From positions 28,502,501 through 28,566,500 of the forward strand of contig NC_083689.1 in assembly GCF_033118175.1 (NCBI RefSeq): a DNA stretch of 64,000 nt. Reading direction: 5' to 3'. Both the position numbers and the translations under genes were made by a program. Shown here one piece after another: positions 36,252 to 48,078 of the stretch. This DNA comes from Dama dama (Eukaryota; Chordata; Mammalia; Artiodactyla; Cervidae). How positions within the stretch are numbered: position 1 is the first letter of the stretch; each line of letters starts with the position of its first letter. Below the pieces are notes generated by a model. The model searched no databases, had not been told where the DNA came from, and worked only from the letters and a program-made list of their open reading frames with translations.

Positions 36252-37084
36252 TCAGTTTCAGTTCAGTCGCTCAGTTATGTCTGACTCTTTGCAACCCCAT
36301 GGACTGCAATCCCCCAGGCCTCCCTGTCCATCACCAACTCCCAGAGCTTACTCAAACCCATGTCCACTGAGTCAGTGATGCCACCCAACCATCTCATCCT
36401 CTGTCATCCCCTTCTCCTCTCACCTTCAGTCTTTCCCAGCATCAGGGTCTTTTCCAATGAGTCAGTTCTTCGCATCAGGTAGCCAATGTATTGGAGTTTC
36501 AGCTTCAGCATCAGTCCTTCCAATGAATACCCAGAACTGATCTCCTTTAGGATGGACTGGTTGGATCTCCTTGCAGTCCAAGGGACTCTCAAGAGTCTTC
36601 TCCAACACCACAGTTCAAAAGCATCAATTCTTTGGCACTCAGCTTTCTTTATAGTCCAACTCTCACATCTGTACACAACTACTGGAGAAACCATAGCTTT
36701 GACTAGACAGACCTTTGTTGGCAAAGTAATGAATGTCTCTGCTTTTTAATATGCTGCAGAGGTTGGTCACAGCTTTTCTTCCAAGGAGCAAGTATCTTTT
36801 AATTTCATGACTACAGTCACCATCTGCAGTGATTTTGGAGCCCCCAAAAATAGTCTCTTACTGTTTGCATTGTTTCCCCATCTATTTGCCATGAAGTGAT
36901 GGGACCAGATGCCATGATCTTTGTTTTCTGAATGTTGAGTTTTAAGTCAACTTTTTCACTCTCTTCTTTCACTTTCATCAAGAGGCTCTTTATTTCCTCT
37001 CCCTTTGTGCCACAAGGGTAGTGTCATCTGCACATATGAGGTTATTGATATTCCTCCCAGCAATCTTGATTCCAGCTTGTGCTA
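36252..37084 (-). mobile_element. BovB 3' fragment, minus strand
   Basis: 830 bp of BovB 3' end from the tail (36252) to the RT region just past the catalytic site. The YADD codons near 37030 are damaged: the block reads 'agggtagtgtcatctgcaca' with small gaps against the other copies. It is colinear with 342-1150 and 45126-45960. Confidence 0.93.
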
Positions 37085-37651
37085 GAGTGAGTTAAAAATA
37101 TCCTTCATGAAATATTTGATTTGGGATAGATAAATCCAAACATGATTGAAAATTTATTTAGACCACTTGGTCTTTTTTTCAACTTAAAGTCTTAATTTAA
37201 ATATTAGTTACTCTAGAGAAACTATCTGGGTCCTTCAGCTAAAACAAGTATCCTTCTCTTGTAAAACCAAAATTGATATTTCTTGTGGGCAGGTGACTTC
37301 ACATAAAATTCAGGAACAAAGCATCCTTCCACCTTGAGTATTCATCATCATGGTGACCTCATGGTCATTTAAATGCAACCAGTCAATAGGCAAAGAGAGC
37401 CGGGAGAAGCTATTCTTGCTTTTTAAATGACACACACTTCTGCCTATATTTCCATTGGTGAGAACCTCTTACATGGCTACACCCTACTTAGAAGAAAGAT
37501 TGGGAATACAGCTCAGGAAGAAGAAGAAACAGGGCTGGGGAGCTCCAAGAAGTAGCTCCCTATCTGAGTCTCAGGGACCTAAGCTTTATTAAATATCCAC
37601 TAAGATCTATGTGTAACTCTGTACCATGGAGTCATCCCGGAAAAAAAAAAA
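37085..37651. other. Unassigned sequence
   Basis: Nothing recognised apart from a 12-A run at 37640-37651. Confidence 0.4.
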
Positions 37652-37858
37652 GGAAGTGAAAGTTGCTCAGTCATGTCCAATTCTTTGTGACCCCATGTAC
37701 TGTAGCCCAACAGACTCCTCTGTCCATGGAATTCTCCAGGTAAGAATATTGGAGTGGATCACCATTCCTTCTCCAGGGGATCTCCCCAAACCAGGGATAG
37801 AACCTAGGTTTCCTGCACTGCAGGCAGATTCTTTACTGTGTGAACCACTAGACAAGCC
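37652..37858 (-). mobile_element. Bov-tA SINE, minus strand
   Basis: 'agttgctcagtcatgtccaa' body and 'ttctttactgtgtgaaccac' head in reverse complement. The A run lies on the left flank and no sure TSD was found. Confidence 0.9.
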
Positions 37859-38559
37859 TTGTGGAATGAATGAATCATTACGGTATTTTTACATAATACT
37901 GTTTATCATGGTGATATCAAGGCAGCTCCAGGAAAAGTTAAATTTGAAACTGATGCCCCAGGGTTTTAGTAAATTTGCATCAAGGTTTCCTGCTAACCTC
38001 CAAGTCAGTTAGAATCACTGCAGCATGTACCTCCTAGATGATCGTCCAGCAGCTACAGCGGAGCCCTTTTAGACCTAAGACTCCTCCACCCCGCCCCATC
38101 ACTGCCTGCCCACCCAAGCTGCTTGACCGAGGATAAGGCCTGTGTGGACATCAGCAACAGCAGGGACGAAGGAAGGAGATCTTGCACTCTGCAGGAGAGG
38201 GTTTGGTGAGAGAATTCAACAATGACTTTAAATCAGAAAAGTTAAATAAGAAGCTGTGTCCATAAACTGTGCTACAGAGGAAAAGTAACCTCTTTAAAGG
38301 CCTCTCCAACTCTGCCTTTTGTAACTGCCTTTGCCTTGATCCTAGATAATTCTTCATGGATTTTTTTTTTATAGTTCAGTTCAAAGAAATGAAAGTATTT
38401 TAAAACGTTATACCTGTCTTTCCTTATAAGCAAAGAAAATACACAACATAAAATTAAAATATTTATAGAAGAATAGTAAATCATAAATCAGAGTAAATCA
38501 TAAATCAGAAAAATCTAAAATTATATTTAAGTAAGCAAGCTATCCTCTCTCCATAACCC

Positions 38560-38745
38560 ATGCCACCTTCCATAATTATAGTCTCAATTAGTCACTTCAT
38601 TGTACCAATCATCCAAGCAAGAAACAATGGAAGACATATCTTAATTATCCTTGACTCTATTATATCCAGTCTATCAACATGTGATATTTAGTCTACATAC
38701 TACATATTTCTTTACTGATCACCTTCTCTACATCACGTTATCTAG
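38560..38745 (+). repeat. L2 upstream fragment
   Basis: 'attatccttgactctattat' followed by 'atccagtctatcaacatgtg' and 'ctgatcaccttctctacatc' resemble the L2 region upstream of its 3' end. Confidence 0.5.
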
Positions 38746-38755
38746 AATAGAGCTC

Positions 38756-38774
38756 TTTTTTTTTTTTTTTTTTT
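38756..38774. repeat. T(19) homopolymer
   Basis: Nineteen T in a row. It could be the tail of a minus-strand retroposed copy, but the sequence to its right was not recognised and no TSD was found. Confidence 0.9.
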
Positions 38775-38941
38775 GGTTCTCACAAAGACACAGATGACCA
38801 TCACACCCTACTTCTCCAAGCTCCATACTACTTGGCACTCTCCTAATGCTATGAGTATGCCTCCATATTATGACTGACATTGCTAAGTCCGTCACAGTCC
38901 TTGTCTATAAAATGGAGGTTATAGTAGGATTTAAGCCGTTG

Positions 38942-39128
38942 TGCATGTGTGCTCAGATGCTTCAGTCATGTCTGACTCTTTGTTCATGAGATTATCCTGG
39001 TAAGAATACTGGAGTGGGTTGCCATTTCCTCCTCTAGGGGATCTTCCCAACCCAGGGACTGAACCCATGTCTCCTGTAGCTCCTCACTGGCAGGCAGATT
39101 CTTTACTTCTGAGTTACCTGGGCTTCCT
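38942..39128 (-). mobile_element. Bov-tA SINE, internally deleted, minus strand
   Basis: Body 'agatgcttcagtcatgtctg' and head 'gattctttacttctgagtta'. The BovA part lacks the usual 'gaccccatgg ... ccatgg' section. It is flanked by tttaagccgttg (38930-38941) and tttaagccattg (39129-39140), one mismatch. Confidence 0.9.
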
Positions 39129-39282
39129 TTTAAGCCATTGGGTTGTTTTAAATGAGAGTGCTTGAAAAGTTCTTATCACTTTGTCTTACAGTTACTTACG
39201 GTATTTCTTATATGCCTAAGTACTACCAACACTTTGTTTTTTAGTTTGTCTATGTGTGTATGTGTGTGTATGTCTGTGTATA

Positions 39283-39494
39283 TTAGTCGTTCAGTCATTT
39301 CTAACTCTTTGTGACCCCATGGACTGTAGTTCATCAGGCTCCTCTGTCTATGGAATTCTCCAGGCAGGAATACTGGAGGGGTTTGCCATTTCTTTCTCCA
39401 GGGGATCTTCCTGACCCAGGGATCAAACCCACATCTCTTGTGTCTCTTGTATTGCAAGCAGATTCTTTACCCATTGAGTAATCAGGGAAGCCCC
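39283..39494 (-). mobile_element. Bov-tA SINE, minus strand
   Basis: Body 'gtcgttcagtcatttctaac' and head ending in 'gattctttacccattgagta' and 'atcagggaagcccc'. A tg-rich run lies at its left (39251-39280). Confidence 0.92.
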
Positions 39495-39691
39495 TAATAT
39501 CTACTAAGGTACCCCATGAATACTGTAACTAGTAATCACAAAAATTATATATGTGCAGTGTTGGAGAAATATAGTTATTATGATAGCTTTCCCTCATATA
39601 TGACTGGAATCTTTTCTTCTTTTCAGATAGTACTATTTCTCCATTTTAGTAGAATACATATTTTCAAGTAATTTCTCTAAAAAAGTGCAAT

Positions 39692-40120
39692 TTAAATTTC
39701 AGGATAGAGTCTATTGTAGAGAGACAAATATACTCTTCCACAGCTATTCACAGGTGTAGATCTCTCAAGAATATTCAAATCAGTCAACCAGGACTCCTCA
39801 ACTGAAAAGCTCAGTTTGTTTAATGTGCAAAACCTCAGAACTATTGTTAAAATTCCAAGCAAACTAGAAGTTATTTGAGCCAGAAATGACACAATTGTAT
39901 ACAGACCTCCAAACCAGTGGTTCTTCCCTAGAGCACTTTTAATCATTCTAAGAGAAAATAGTTTTATTTTAAAAAGCTTAAAACTTGGAACTGTACAGAG
40001 TGTTGGGAAAAAAGACTGACAAAGTGACCTTGCAAAGTGAACTCTTCGCCTGCAAGTGACCACCACGGGCAAAGCTTCCAGAAAGCTTTTAAGTCTATAA
40101 ATGGAAAAATCTGGAATCAT
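39692..40120 (-). other. Unexplained 142-codon open frame
   Basis: The longest open frame in sequence I could not assign to a repeat. The predicted peptide starts MIPDFSIYRLKSFLEALPVV and has a moderately hydrophobic middle (FGGLYTIVSFLAQITSSLLG), but no family motif. There is no sign of neighbouring exons, CpG island or promoter. I regard it as a probable chance frame in AT-rich DNA or a decayed repeat, not a gene. Confidence 0.2.
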
Positions 40121-40339
40121 AGGTACCAGAAATATGCAGTGGCTTAAGTAAGATCAGTTTTATATGATTATTATTTTTGAATTTGAATCAGAAAAGCCTC
40201 TGTTTTTTAGTAGTTAGGAACTTCAAGAACTGAGATGTGAATACTCAGTCTGACCATCTTGGTTTAAGTATCTTATAATAAAAAGAGGCACAAGATCCCA
40301 ATAAAAGTGCTAAAAGAAATTTTTCTCTGCAACTTGAAA

Positions 40340-41660
40340 ATTTTATTCTAAAGGTTTTACAGAAGAATAAACAATAAACAATAGTATCCAGGGAAACTTA
40401 GACAAAGAACAATAAAGGATTGACAGAACTAGGTACTAAGATATACCACAAAATATCAGAAAGAAAAATGGTATTGTACTCAATATGAATAACCAGGTAG
40501 ACCAAAAGAAAAGAATAGAAATTCCAGAACTAGACTCAAATACATATGGGAAATAAAAATATGATAAACCAGGTTTTTCATATCAATAAGCTTCTGATGC
40601 ACTTTTAAATAACTGGTTTTGGAACAACTGAATAGCCACTTGGAGAAAGATAAAGCTGGACTGATCCCTCACTATATACTCCAAGAAAAACTCCAAAAAA
40701 GAATATATATATATTTTAAAAGAAAACCATATAAAATATGACATGAAAACATGAATGAATTGTCTTATTACTTTCAACTAGGGAAGACTTTACTAAATAT
40801 ATAAATTCCAAAAGCCATAAGAGAGAAGACTGACAAAGGAAAACACATAATATTAAAAACTTATACATGTCAAGAATTGGGGGAAAATAGTATAAGAAAA
40901 TTGCAAGACAAATAACACATTAAAAAAAAAAAAAAAAACTTGCAACAACTATCAAAGACAAAAGTAAATTTTCCTGATATGTGAAGAGCAACTAGAAAGT
41001 GAAAAAAGACTAAAAATTCCTGACCGAACTACGAGGGAAAGATTTGAACAAAGAGTACATAGGAGGAAAAAAATGCCCCTTAAACACACTAAATGATGCT
41101 CAACCTCACTCATATTAAGAAATGTAAAGTAAAACTATATAGCAAGGTACCATTTCTTATTTACCAACTTGGCAGAAAAAAGATCATATCATTGGTGGGA
41201 AACAAAATGATGCTACTCCTATGCAGAAGAGTTTCACCACCTCTAACAAAATTCCAGATATTATCTTTAGTTGGGGAAAACCCACTTCCAATAATTTATT
41301 CTACTGATATGTCTTCACAAGTATGAAATCATACATACATGAGGGTATTCACTGCAACACTGTTAGTAAGAGCAAAAGATTGGGGGGAAAACCCCGAGTC
41401 TCTAGCAATAATAAAAATTAGTTGAATAAACTCTGATACAGCCACTCAGTGCAATACCAAGAAGTTTTTAAAAAGGAAGATCTGTATGCACTGATGTGGA
41501 GAGATTGCCTCCATATATCCTTAAGCAAATATATGCAAGTACAGAGGAGTATCTATCTTATGCTATATTTTGTATAAGAAGGAAGAAAAATGCAATGAGT
41601 ATTTGCAAAATAAAACAATGAAAAGGTAAACAAGAAACTAATAAAATTGTATATCTGTAG
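40340..41660 (+). repeat. Ancient L1M 3' half, plus strand
   Basis: Decayed ORF2 C-terminal blocks in order: 'ctggttttggaacaactgaa' (40613), 'gcaaggtaccatttcttatt', 'aatttattctactgatatgt' and 'gtattcactgcaacactgtt', then 'gttgaataaactctgataca', followed by 3' UTR-like sequence. A 17-A run at 40923-40939 lies inside. No frame is left. Confidence 0.68.
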
Positions 41661-41817
41661 GGAAAAGGTCACAGAGTAAGATGGAAAGGGTTAAGTAAGT
41701 AAAATAAAGAAATTAATCAACATATAGTTGAGTATTTAGCTAAGTCGGCATCAGGGGTGCCACCTCTATGCAGTCAAAAATCCACATATAACTTACAGTT
41801 GGCCCTCCTGATGCACA

Positions 41818-42030
41818 GGGCTTTCCAGGTGGCACTAGTGGTAAAGAATCTGCCTGCCAATACACAAGATGAAAGAGATGTGGATTCCATCCCTGGGTTA
41901 GAAAGACTGCCTGGAGAACGGCATGGCAACCCACTCCAGTATTCCTGCCTGGAAAATTCCAAGGGCAGAGGAGTCTGGCAGGCTATAGTCCATTGGGTCA
42001 CAAAGAGTTGGACACGACTGAAGTGACTTA
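41818..42030 (+). mobile_element. Bov-tA SINE
   Basis: Head 'ggctttccaggtggcactag' with 'tggtaaagaatctgcctg', BovA body, and end 'ggacacgactgaagtgactt'. No clear TSD. Confidence 0.93.
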
Positions 42031-42499
42031 GCACGTTTGGTATCATCGTTTCTTATATCCTTGGTTCTGTGGTATTTGCAGATTCACCCAACAGTGATCA
42101 TGCAGTATACTACTGTAGTATTCACTACTGAAAAAAATCTGTACATAAGTGAACCTATGTAATTTCAACCAGTGTGGTTCAAAAGTCAATTGTAGAGGGC
42201 AAGGGAATAAAAATGCAAGGAACAGGGATGAAAGCAAAACACTGTGTATATATATGTCTATACAATCTTAATTTTTGAATCATGAAAATGCATTATTACT
42301 TGAAAAATTTTAAACTAAGTATAAAACAACTCCCTAAAACTGAAATTAATTGTCTACTGATAGTCTAAAAGCAATGTCAGCTGAATGAGTACCCATAGCA
42401 TCCAGATTTTAAACTCTTTTTTCATCCTCGGAAAGATCAGATTTTTTGGGAAAATTTTAATTTTAAAATTGGGATAAAGAATAAAGAGGGCCTTATGTG

Positions 42500-43005
42500 A
42501 GCCTGGAACACATTTTTTTGTGTGTCAGAAATAAAGAAGCTTTCCAAAATCAGGGGTTATGGGGGAGGTCACACTGAGTGAAGCTACAGAGGAGCTAGTC
42601 TGAAAGTGTCACACCAGCCAAAACTGTGGGTAAAACAAGTAAAACAAAACGACGATTTAACGGATTGGTAGCGGGGTAGCTATGGAAGGCTTCACAAAAA
42701 AAAGCTGACTTTTGAGTGAAGATCTATAAGAGGAAACTTGTATGTTAATATCTGAGAGAAGAATACTCTAAACCCAGAGAGACAACATCAAGGGTTCTAA
42801 GCTAGGCAGGTAAATGGAATCTTGGAAAGCCAGTGTGGCTGGAGTAACAAGCAGCCATGGGGAGGCTGGGGAAAGACGACACCAGGAGCAGCAGTCAGTG
42901 CAGGTCACCGGAGGCGCATACAGCACTGGCTTAACGGCCAACTGACAGTGACGCCTGTTGGACACTGGAAAGACCGAGGCGCTTGCTATTCTGCGGCCAA
43001 GCATC
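42500..43005 (-). repeat. L2 LINE, minus strand, diverged
   Basis: 'gctatggaaggcttcacaaa', 'gagagaagaatactctaaac', 'ggaaagccagtgtggctgga' are reverse-complement L2 blocks. Beyond about 42870 the match fades. Confidence 0.6.
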
Positions 43006-44677
43006 TTAGAACTCACACGTCTATTACTTGGAAAGCCAATCAACTACCTTTGAATCTTTGGTTCAAAGGTGAGAAAGTTAGAAAAATGTTAAAAGTGTTT
43101 GGTTGATTTTTACTAGATGCAGGTAGCAATATCTCAGAAGAAAGAATAAGCTCGGGCAAGAACTGGCTGTTTAGAAGCAGCAATAAAAGGAAATAGAGGT
43201 TTGAGGCCTCAGAATGCTAGCAAAGCTCATAGCTACCAACTCAAAACAGAGGAAATACAAATAAAAAGTCCTTAAACAACACAGCCCCATTAAGACTCAA
43301 CTCTGTGGCAATGATCAGATTAAGGGAATGGTCTTCTCCCTCAAACTAATGGCTTCAGATCTGGTGACATTCTGTGGAGAGAGTGGCCTAGAAGCAAGGA
43401 AGTAGACACTGGGCTTGACCAATATGTCTAGGGAAGTTTGTGGGTAAACTAATGATAACAAATCAACCCAACGCCTTCTAAGTTTTCAAGGGAATTGTAA
43501 TGACAAAATAAAACAAACCTCAGCTGAAAAGCACGTTGAGTTTTAGGGCCAAAAAACAATTCTTGGGGTTCCAACTGTGTGCCAGGATGGAGTGGGCTAC
43601 AAAAGTTTTACAGCCCCAGAATTGACAGTCCCTTAAATCCACTTCAGTTGTGGCCATGGAGGATAATAGGCAAGGACAAACCACCCAGAAAGTGGAACCA
43701 GAGTTCACAAAGAACAATGAACAAAAGCATTCCTACCAGACAGCAAACTAGGTCTAAGAGAGGAACTCCATTCACCAGGGGTCACAGCACTGACAATGCG
43801 CAGCCCTCAGGCTTTCATCATGGTTGTGAATCTCTCTTTTCAAAGCACAAATTTGAATTGTAATTATCTTGTCCCTGCTTAGACATTGTGTTGTGTGTGT
43901 GTGTTTGTGCTGGAGGATGAATTGGAAGGGTAGGGGCCATAAATCTGTCTTTAGCCTATAGGCCTCTAGAGCTATGTTTAGACCTAATGAATAGTACTAT
44001 GCAGCACCTACAGATCCAGACCTTTGCAATGGATGCAGTAAATGAATGGGACTTTGGGTTATTCCCTCCTGGTGAGGATGAGTGTATGGGGAAAACAAAA
44101 AAAGAGAGCAAGTTGGTGCCAGAAGCAAAGACTAAAACAGAGACTAGTTAGCTATTCACTAACTAATTACCTTCTTCCTGGGTACTCTCCACCAGACTTA
44201 GTCTTAGTCTCCCTTCGTACCTCATAAAAACTTTTTTCATGATCCTATTCTCTCTTTGCTGTCTGCCACTAGGACAGTGACCTCAACAGTGTCCTTAGAA
44301 ATCATATGGTGAAGATAGCAGAGCATACATTGCCCTGAATCTGTGAATGACCACACAGAGCAGAGTCTCCCTCTTCACCACCATCTCCAAATTAACTCTG
44401 AATAAAAATAATCCACTGAGATTTGCACTTTAAATTTATAGGAACTTGTAGAGAAAAATCCAAGAGCTAAAATTTTTAAGGAAGGAAAGGATATGTCCCT
44501 GATAAAGGGGAAATAGATAACTGAACTCAGTTCAAGTAATAAATGGTATAATCTGATGATTTGTGATTCAAAGATAGAGGGGTCTGTGAAAAAGAAATCT
44601 AGGAAAAAACCCATGCAACCTGCAGGCCTAATGATGTGAGATGCATGAAAAGAAAATGTCCATCCTTGGAGAGATCC
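43006..44677. other. Unassigned, single-copy-looking sequence
   Basis: No repeat family except a short (tg)n at 43893-43908. No exon recognised. Confidence 0.4.
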
Positions 44678-45112
44678 CACTCTTGGAGGGCACAAACAGA
44701 ACCTTGTGCACATCAGGACCCAGGAGAAAGGAGCGGTGACCCCACAAGAGACTGACTGAGACTTGCCTGTGAGAGTCCAGGAGTCTCCGGCAGAAGTGTG
44801 GGCCAGCGGTGGCCTGCTGCAGGGTTGGGGGAACTGAGCGTAGCAGTGTATGCATGGGTCCTTTTGAAGGAGGTCAACATTATCTTCATTACCTCCACCA
44901 TAGTTGGGCCTCAGGTCAAATAACAGGGAGGGAACACAGCCCCACCCATCGACAGAAAATTGATTAAAGATTTACTGAGAATGACTCCGCCCATCACAAC
45001 AAGACCCAGTTTCTCCCTCAGTCAGTCTCTCCCATCAGGAAGCTTCCATAAGCCTCTTATCCTTCTCCATCAAACTGAAAATCACAATGACAAAAAACTA
45101 ATCAAACTAATC
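44678..45112 (+). mobile_element. Outer BovB, 5' leader part
   Basis: Sequence from 'cactcttggagggcacaaac' through 'gatttactgagaatgactcc' to 'aaactaatcaaactaatcac' is, from my memory of ruminant genomes, a long 5' leader found upstream of one BovB type. It ends at the TSD and continues logically at 48431 ('ttttgtctaattcaatgaaa'), where BovB 5' sequence resumes. The exact 5' edge is uncertain. Confidence 0.7.
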
Positions 45113-45125
45113 ACATGGACCACAG
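45113..45125. repeat. Inner BovB target-site duplication, left copy
   Basis: ACATGGACCACAG, repeated perfectly at 48418-48430. The duplicated sequence itself belongs to the outer BovB leader. Confidence 0.93.
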
Positions 45126-45502
45126 TTCAGTTCAGTTTGGTTCACTCGCTCAGTCATGTCCAAATCTTTGCGACCCCATGAACTGCAGCACGCCAGGCCT
45201 CCCTGTCCATCACCAACTCCCGGAGTTTACCCAAACTCATGTCCATTGAGTCAGTGATGCCATCCAACCATCTCATCCTCTGTCGTCCCCTCCTCTTCCT
45301 GCCCCCAATCCCTCCAAGCATCAGGGTCTTTTCCAATTGGTCAACTCTTCGCATGTGGTGGCCAAAGTACTGGAGTTTCAGCTTCAGCATCAGTCCTTCC
45401 AATGAACGCCCAGGACTGATCTCCTTTAGGATGGACTGGTTGGACCTCCTTGCAGTCCAAGGGACTCTCAAGAGTCTTTTCCAACACCACAGTTCAAAAG
45501 CA

Positions 45503-46474
45503 TCAATTTTTTCGGTGCTCAGCTTTCTTCACAGACCAACTCTCACATCCATACATGGCCACTGGAAAAACCATAGCCTTTACCAGATGGATCTTTGTTG
45601 GCAAAGTAATGTCTCTGCTTTTTAATATGCTATCTAGGTTGGTCATAACTTTCCCTCCAAGGAGTAAGCGTCTTTTAATTTCATGGCTGCAATAACCATC
45701 TGCAGTGATTTTGGAGCCCAAAAAAATAAAGTCTGACATTGTTTCCACTGTCTCCCCATTCATTTCCCATGAGGTGATGGGACCAGATGCCATGATCTTA
45801 GTTTTCTGAATGTTAAGCTTTAAGCCAACTTCTTCACTCTCCTCTTTCACATTCATCAAGAGGCTCTTTAGTTCCTCTTCACTTTCTGCCATAAGGGTGG
45901 TGTTATCTGCATATCTGAGGTTATTGATATTTCTCCCGGCAATCTTGATTCCAGCTTGTGCTTCTTCCAGCCCAGTGTTTCTCATGATGTACTCTGCATA
46001 TAAGTTAAATAAGCAGGGTGACAATATATAGCCTTGGCGGACTCCTTTTCCTATTTGGAACCAATCTGTTGTTCTATGTCCAGTTCTAACTGTTGCTTCC
46101 TGAACTGCATACAGGTTTCTCAAGAGGCAGGTCAGGTGGTCTGGTATTCCCATCTCCTTCAGAATTTTCCACAGTTTATTGTGATCCACACAGTTGAAGG
46201 CTTTGGCATAGTCAATAAAGCGGAAATAGATGTTTTTCTGGAACTCTCTTGCTTTTCCAATGATCCAGCGGATACTGGCAATTTGATCTCTGGTTCCTCT
46301 GCCTTTTCTAAAACCAGCTTGAACATCTGGAAGTTCTCGGTTCACATATTGCTGAATACCCCTCGTCCAAGGTAAGGAGCAGCAGCTGCGCTTTGCTGGA
46401 GCAGCCATGAAGAGATACCCCACATCCGAGATAAGAGAAACCCAGGTAAAACGGTGGGTGTTGCCAGAGGGCAT
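45503..46474 (-). pseudogene. BovB reverse-transcriptase half, chimeric ORF
   Basis: A 323-codon open frame. Residues 1 to about 39 are antisense BovB leader; from about residue 40 (IQQYVNRELPDVQAGF) it is genuine BovB RT. Motif A is FIDYAKAFNCVDH (86-98, Asp88) and motif B is GVRQGYILSPCLFN (144-157). The catalytic YADD is YADN (188-191, codons at 45913-45902), so the second catalytic Asp is lost. The frame then runs through the thumb region to CESWSVKKAEHRKN and stops. The endonuclease is absent because of the inversion. Not functional. Confidence 0.9.
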
Positions 46475-46596
46475 CAGAGGGCAGACACACTAAAACCATA
46501 ATCACAGAAAAGTAGCCAATCTGATCACAGGACCACAGTCTGTCTAACTCAAAGAAACTAAGCCATGAGTGTGGGGCCACCCAAGACGGGCGGGTC

Positions 46597-48078
46597 ATGG
46601 TGGAGAGTTCTGACAGAATGTGGCCCACTGGAGAAGGGAATGGCAAACCACTTCAGTATTCTTGCCTTGAGAACCCCATGAACAGTATGAGAAAGCAAAA
46701 TGATAGGATACTGAAAGAGGAACTCCCTAGGTCGGTAGGTGCCCAATATGCTAATGGAGGTCAATGGAAAAATAACTCCAGAAAGAATGAAAGGACGGAG
46801 CCAAGGCAAAAACAATACCCAGTTATGGCTGTGACTGGTGATAGAAGCAAGGTCCCATGCTGTAAAGAGCAATATTGCATAGGAACCTGGAATGTTAGGT
46901 CCATGAATCAAGGCAAATTGGAAGTGGTCAAACAGGAGATGGCAAGAGTGAATGTCGACATTCTAGGAATCAGCGAACTAAAATGGACTGGAATGGGTGA
47001 GTTTAACTCAGATGACCATTATATCTACTACTGTGGGCAGGAATCCCTTAGAAGAAATGGAGTAGCCATCATGGTCAACAAAAGAATCCAAAAGGCAGTA
47101 CTTGGATGCAATCTCAAAAACGACAGAATGATCTCTGTTCATTTCCAAGGCAAACAATTCAATATCACAGTAATCCAAGCCTATGCCCCAACCAGTAATG
47201 CTGAAGAAGCCGAAGTTGAACGGTTCTATGAAGACCTACAAGACCTTTTAGAACTAACACCCAAAAAAGATGTCCTTTTCATTGTAGGGGACTGGAATGC
47301 AAAAGCAGGAAGTCAAGAAACACCTGGAGTAACAGGCAAATTTGGCCTTGGAGTACGGAATGAAACAGGGCAAAGGCTAATAGAGTTTTGCCAAGAGAAT
47401 GCACTGGTCATAGCAAACACCCTCTTCCAACAACACAAGAGAAGACTCTACACATGGACATCACCAGATGGTCAACACCGAAATCAGATTGATTATATTC
47501 TTTGCAGCCAAAGAAGGAGAAGCTCTATACAGACAGCAAAAACAAGACCGGGAGCTGACTGTGGCTCAGATCATGAACTCCTTATTGCCAAATTCAGACT
47601 TAAACTTAAGAAAGTAGGGAAAACCACTAGACCATTCAGGTATGACCTAAATCAAATCCATTATGACTATACAGTGGAAGTGAGAAATAGATTCAAGGGA
47701 CTAGATCTGATAGACAGAGAGCCTGATGAACTACGGATGGAGGTTCGTGACATTGTACAGGAGACAGGAATCAAGACCATCCCCATGGAAAAGAAATGCA
47801 AAAAGTCAAAATGGTTATCTGAGAAGGCCTTACAAATAGCTGTGAAAAGAAGAGAAGCGAAAAGCAAAGGAGAAAAGGAAAAATATTCCCATTTCAATGC
47901 AGAGTTCCAAAGAATAGCCAGGAGAGATAAGAAAGCCTTCCTCAGCAATCAATGCAAAGAAATAGAGGAAAAGGACAGAATGGGAAAGACTAGAGATCTC
48001 TTCAAGAAAATTAGAGATACTAAGGGAACATTTCAGGCAAAGATGGGTTCGATAAAGGAAGAAATGGTATGGACCTAA
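46597..48078 (+). pseudogene. BovB endonuclease half, uninterrupted ORF
   Basis: 493 codons. BovB endonuclease nicks the target DNA that primes reverse transcription. The APE-type motifs are all present: GTWNVRSM (N99), ISELKWTG (E127), YAPTS (Y196), GDWNAK (D232, N234), QIDY (D299) and SDHELL (324-329). A basic linker (KKCKKSKWLSEKALQ) leads toward the RT domain. The frame is lost near 48058 by a single missing base relative to the outer copy (ggaagaaatgg here, ggacagaaatgg near 49955). A second frame (48069-48440) then continues with NKASGCDGIPVELFQILKDD, the start of the RT, until the insertion ends at 48417. The start codon of the native protein is not certain. Confidence 0.88.

Noticed and set aside
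38756..38774. T(19) run as the tail of a processed pseudogene
   Set aside because: No recognisable mRNA-derived sequence follows on the minus strand and no TSD was found.
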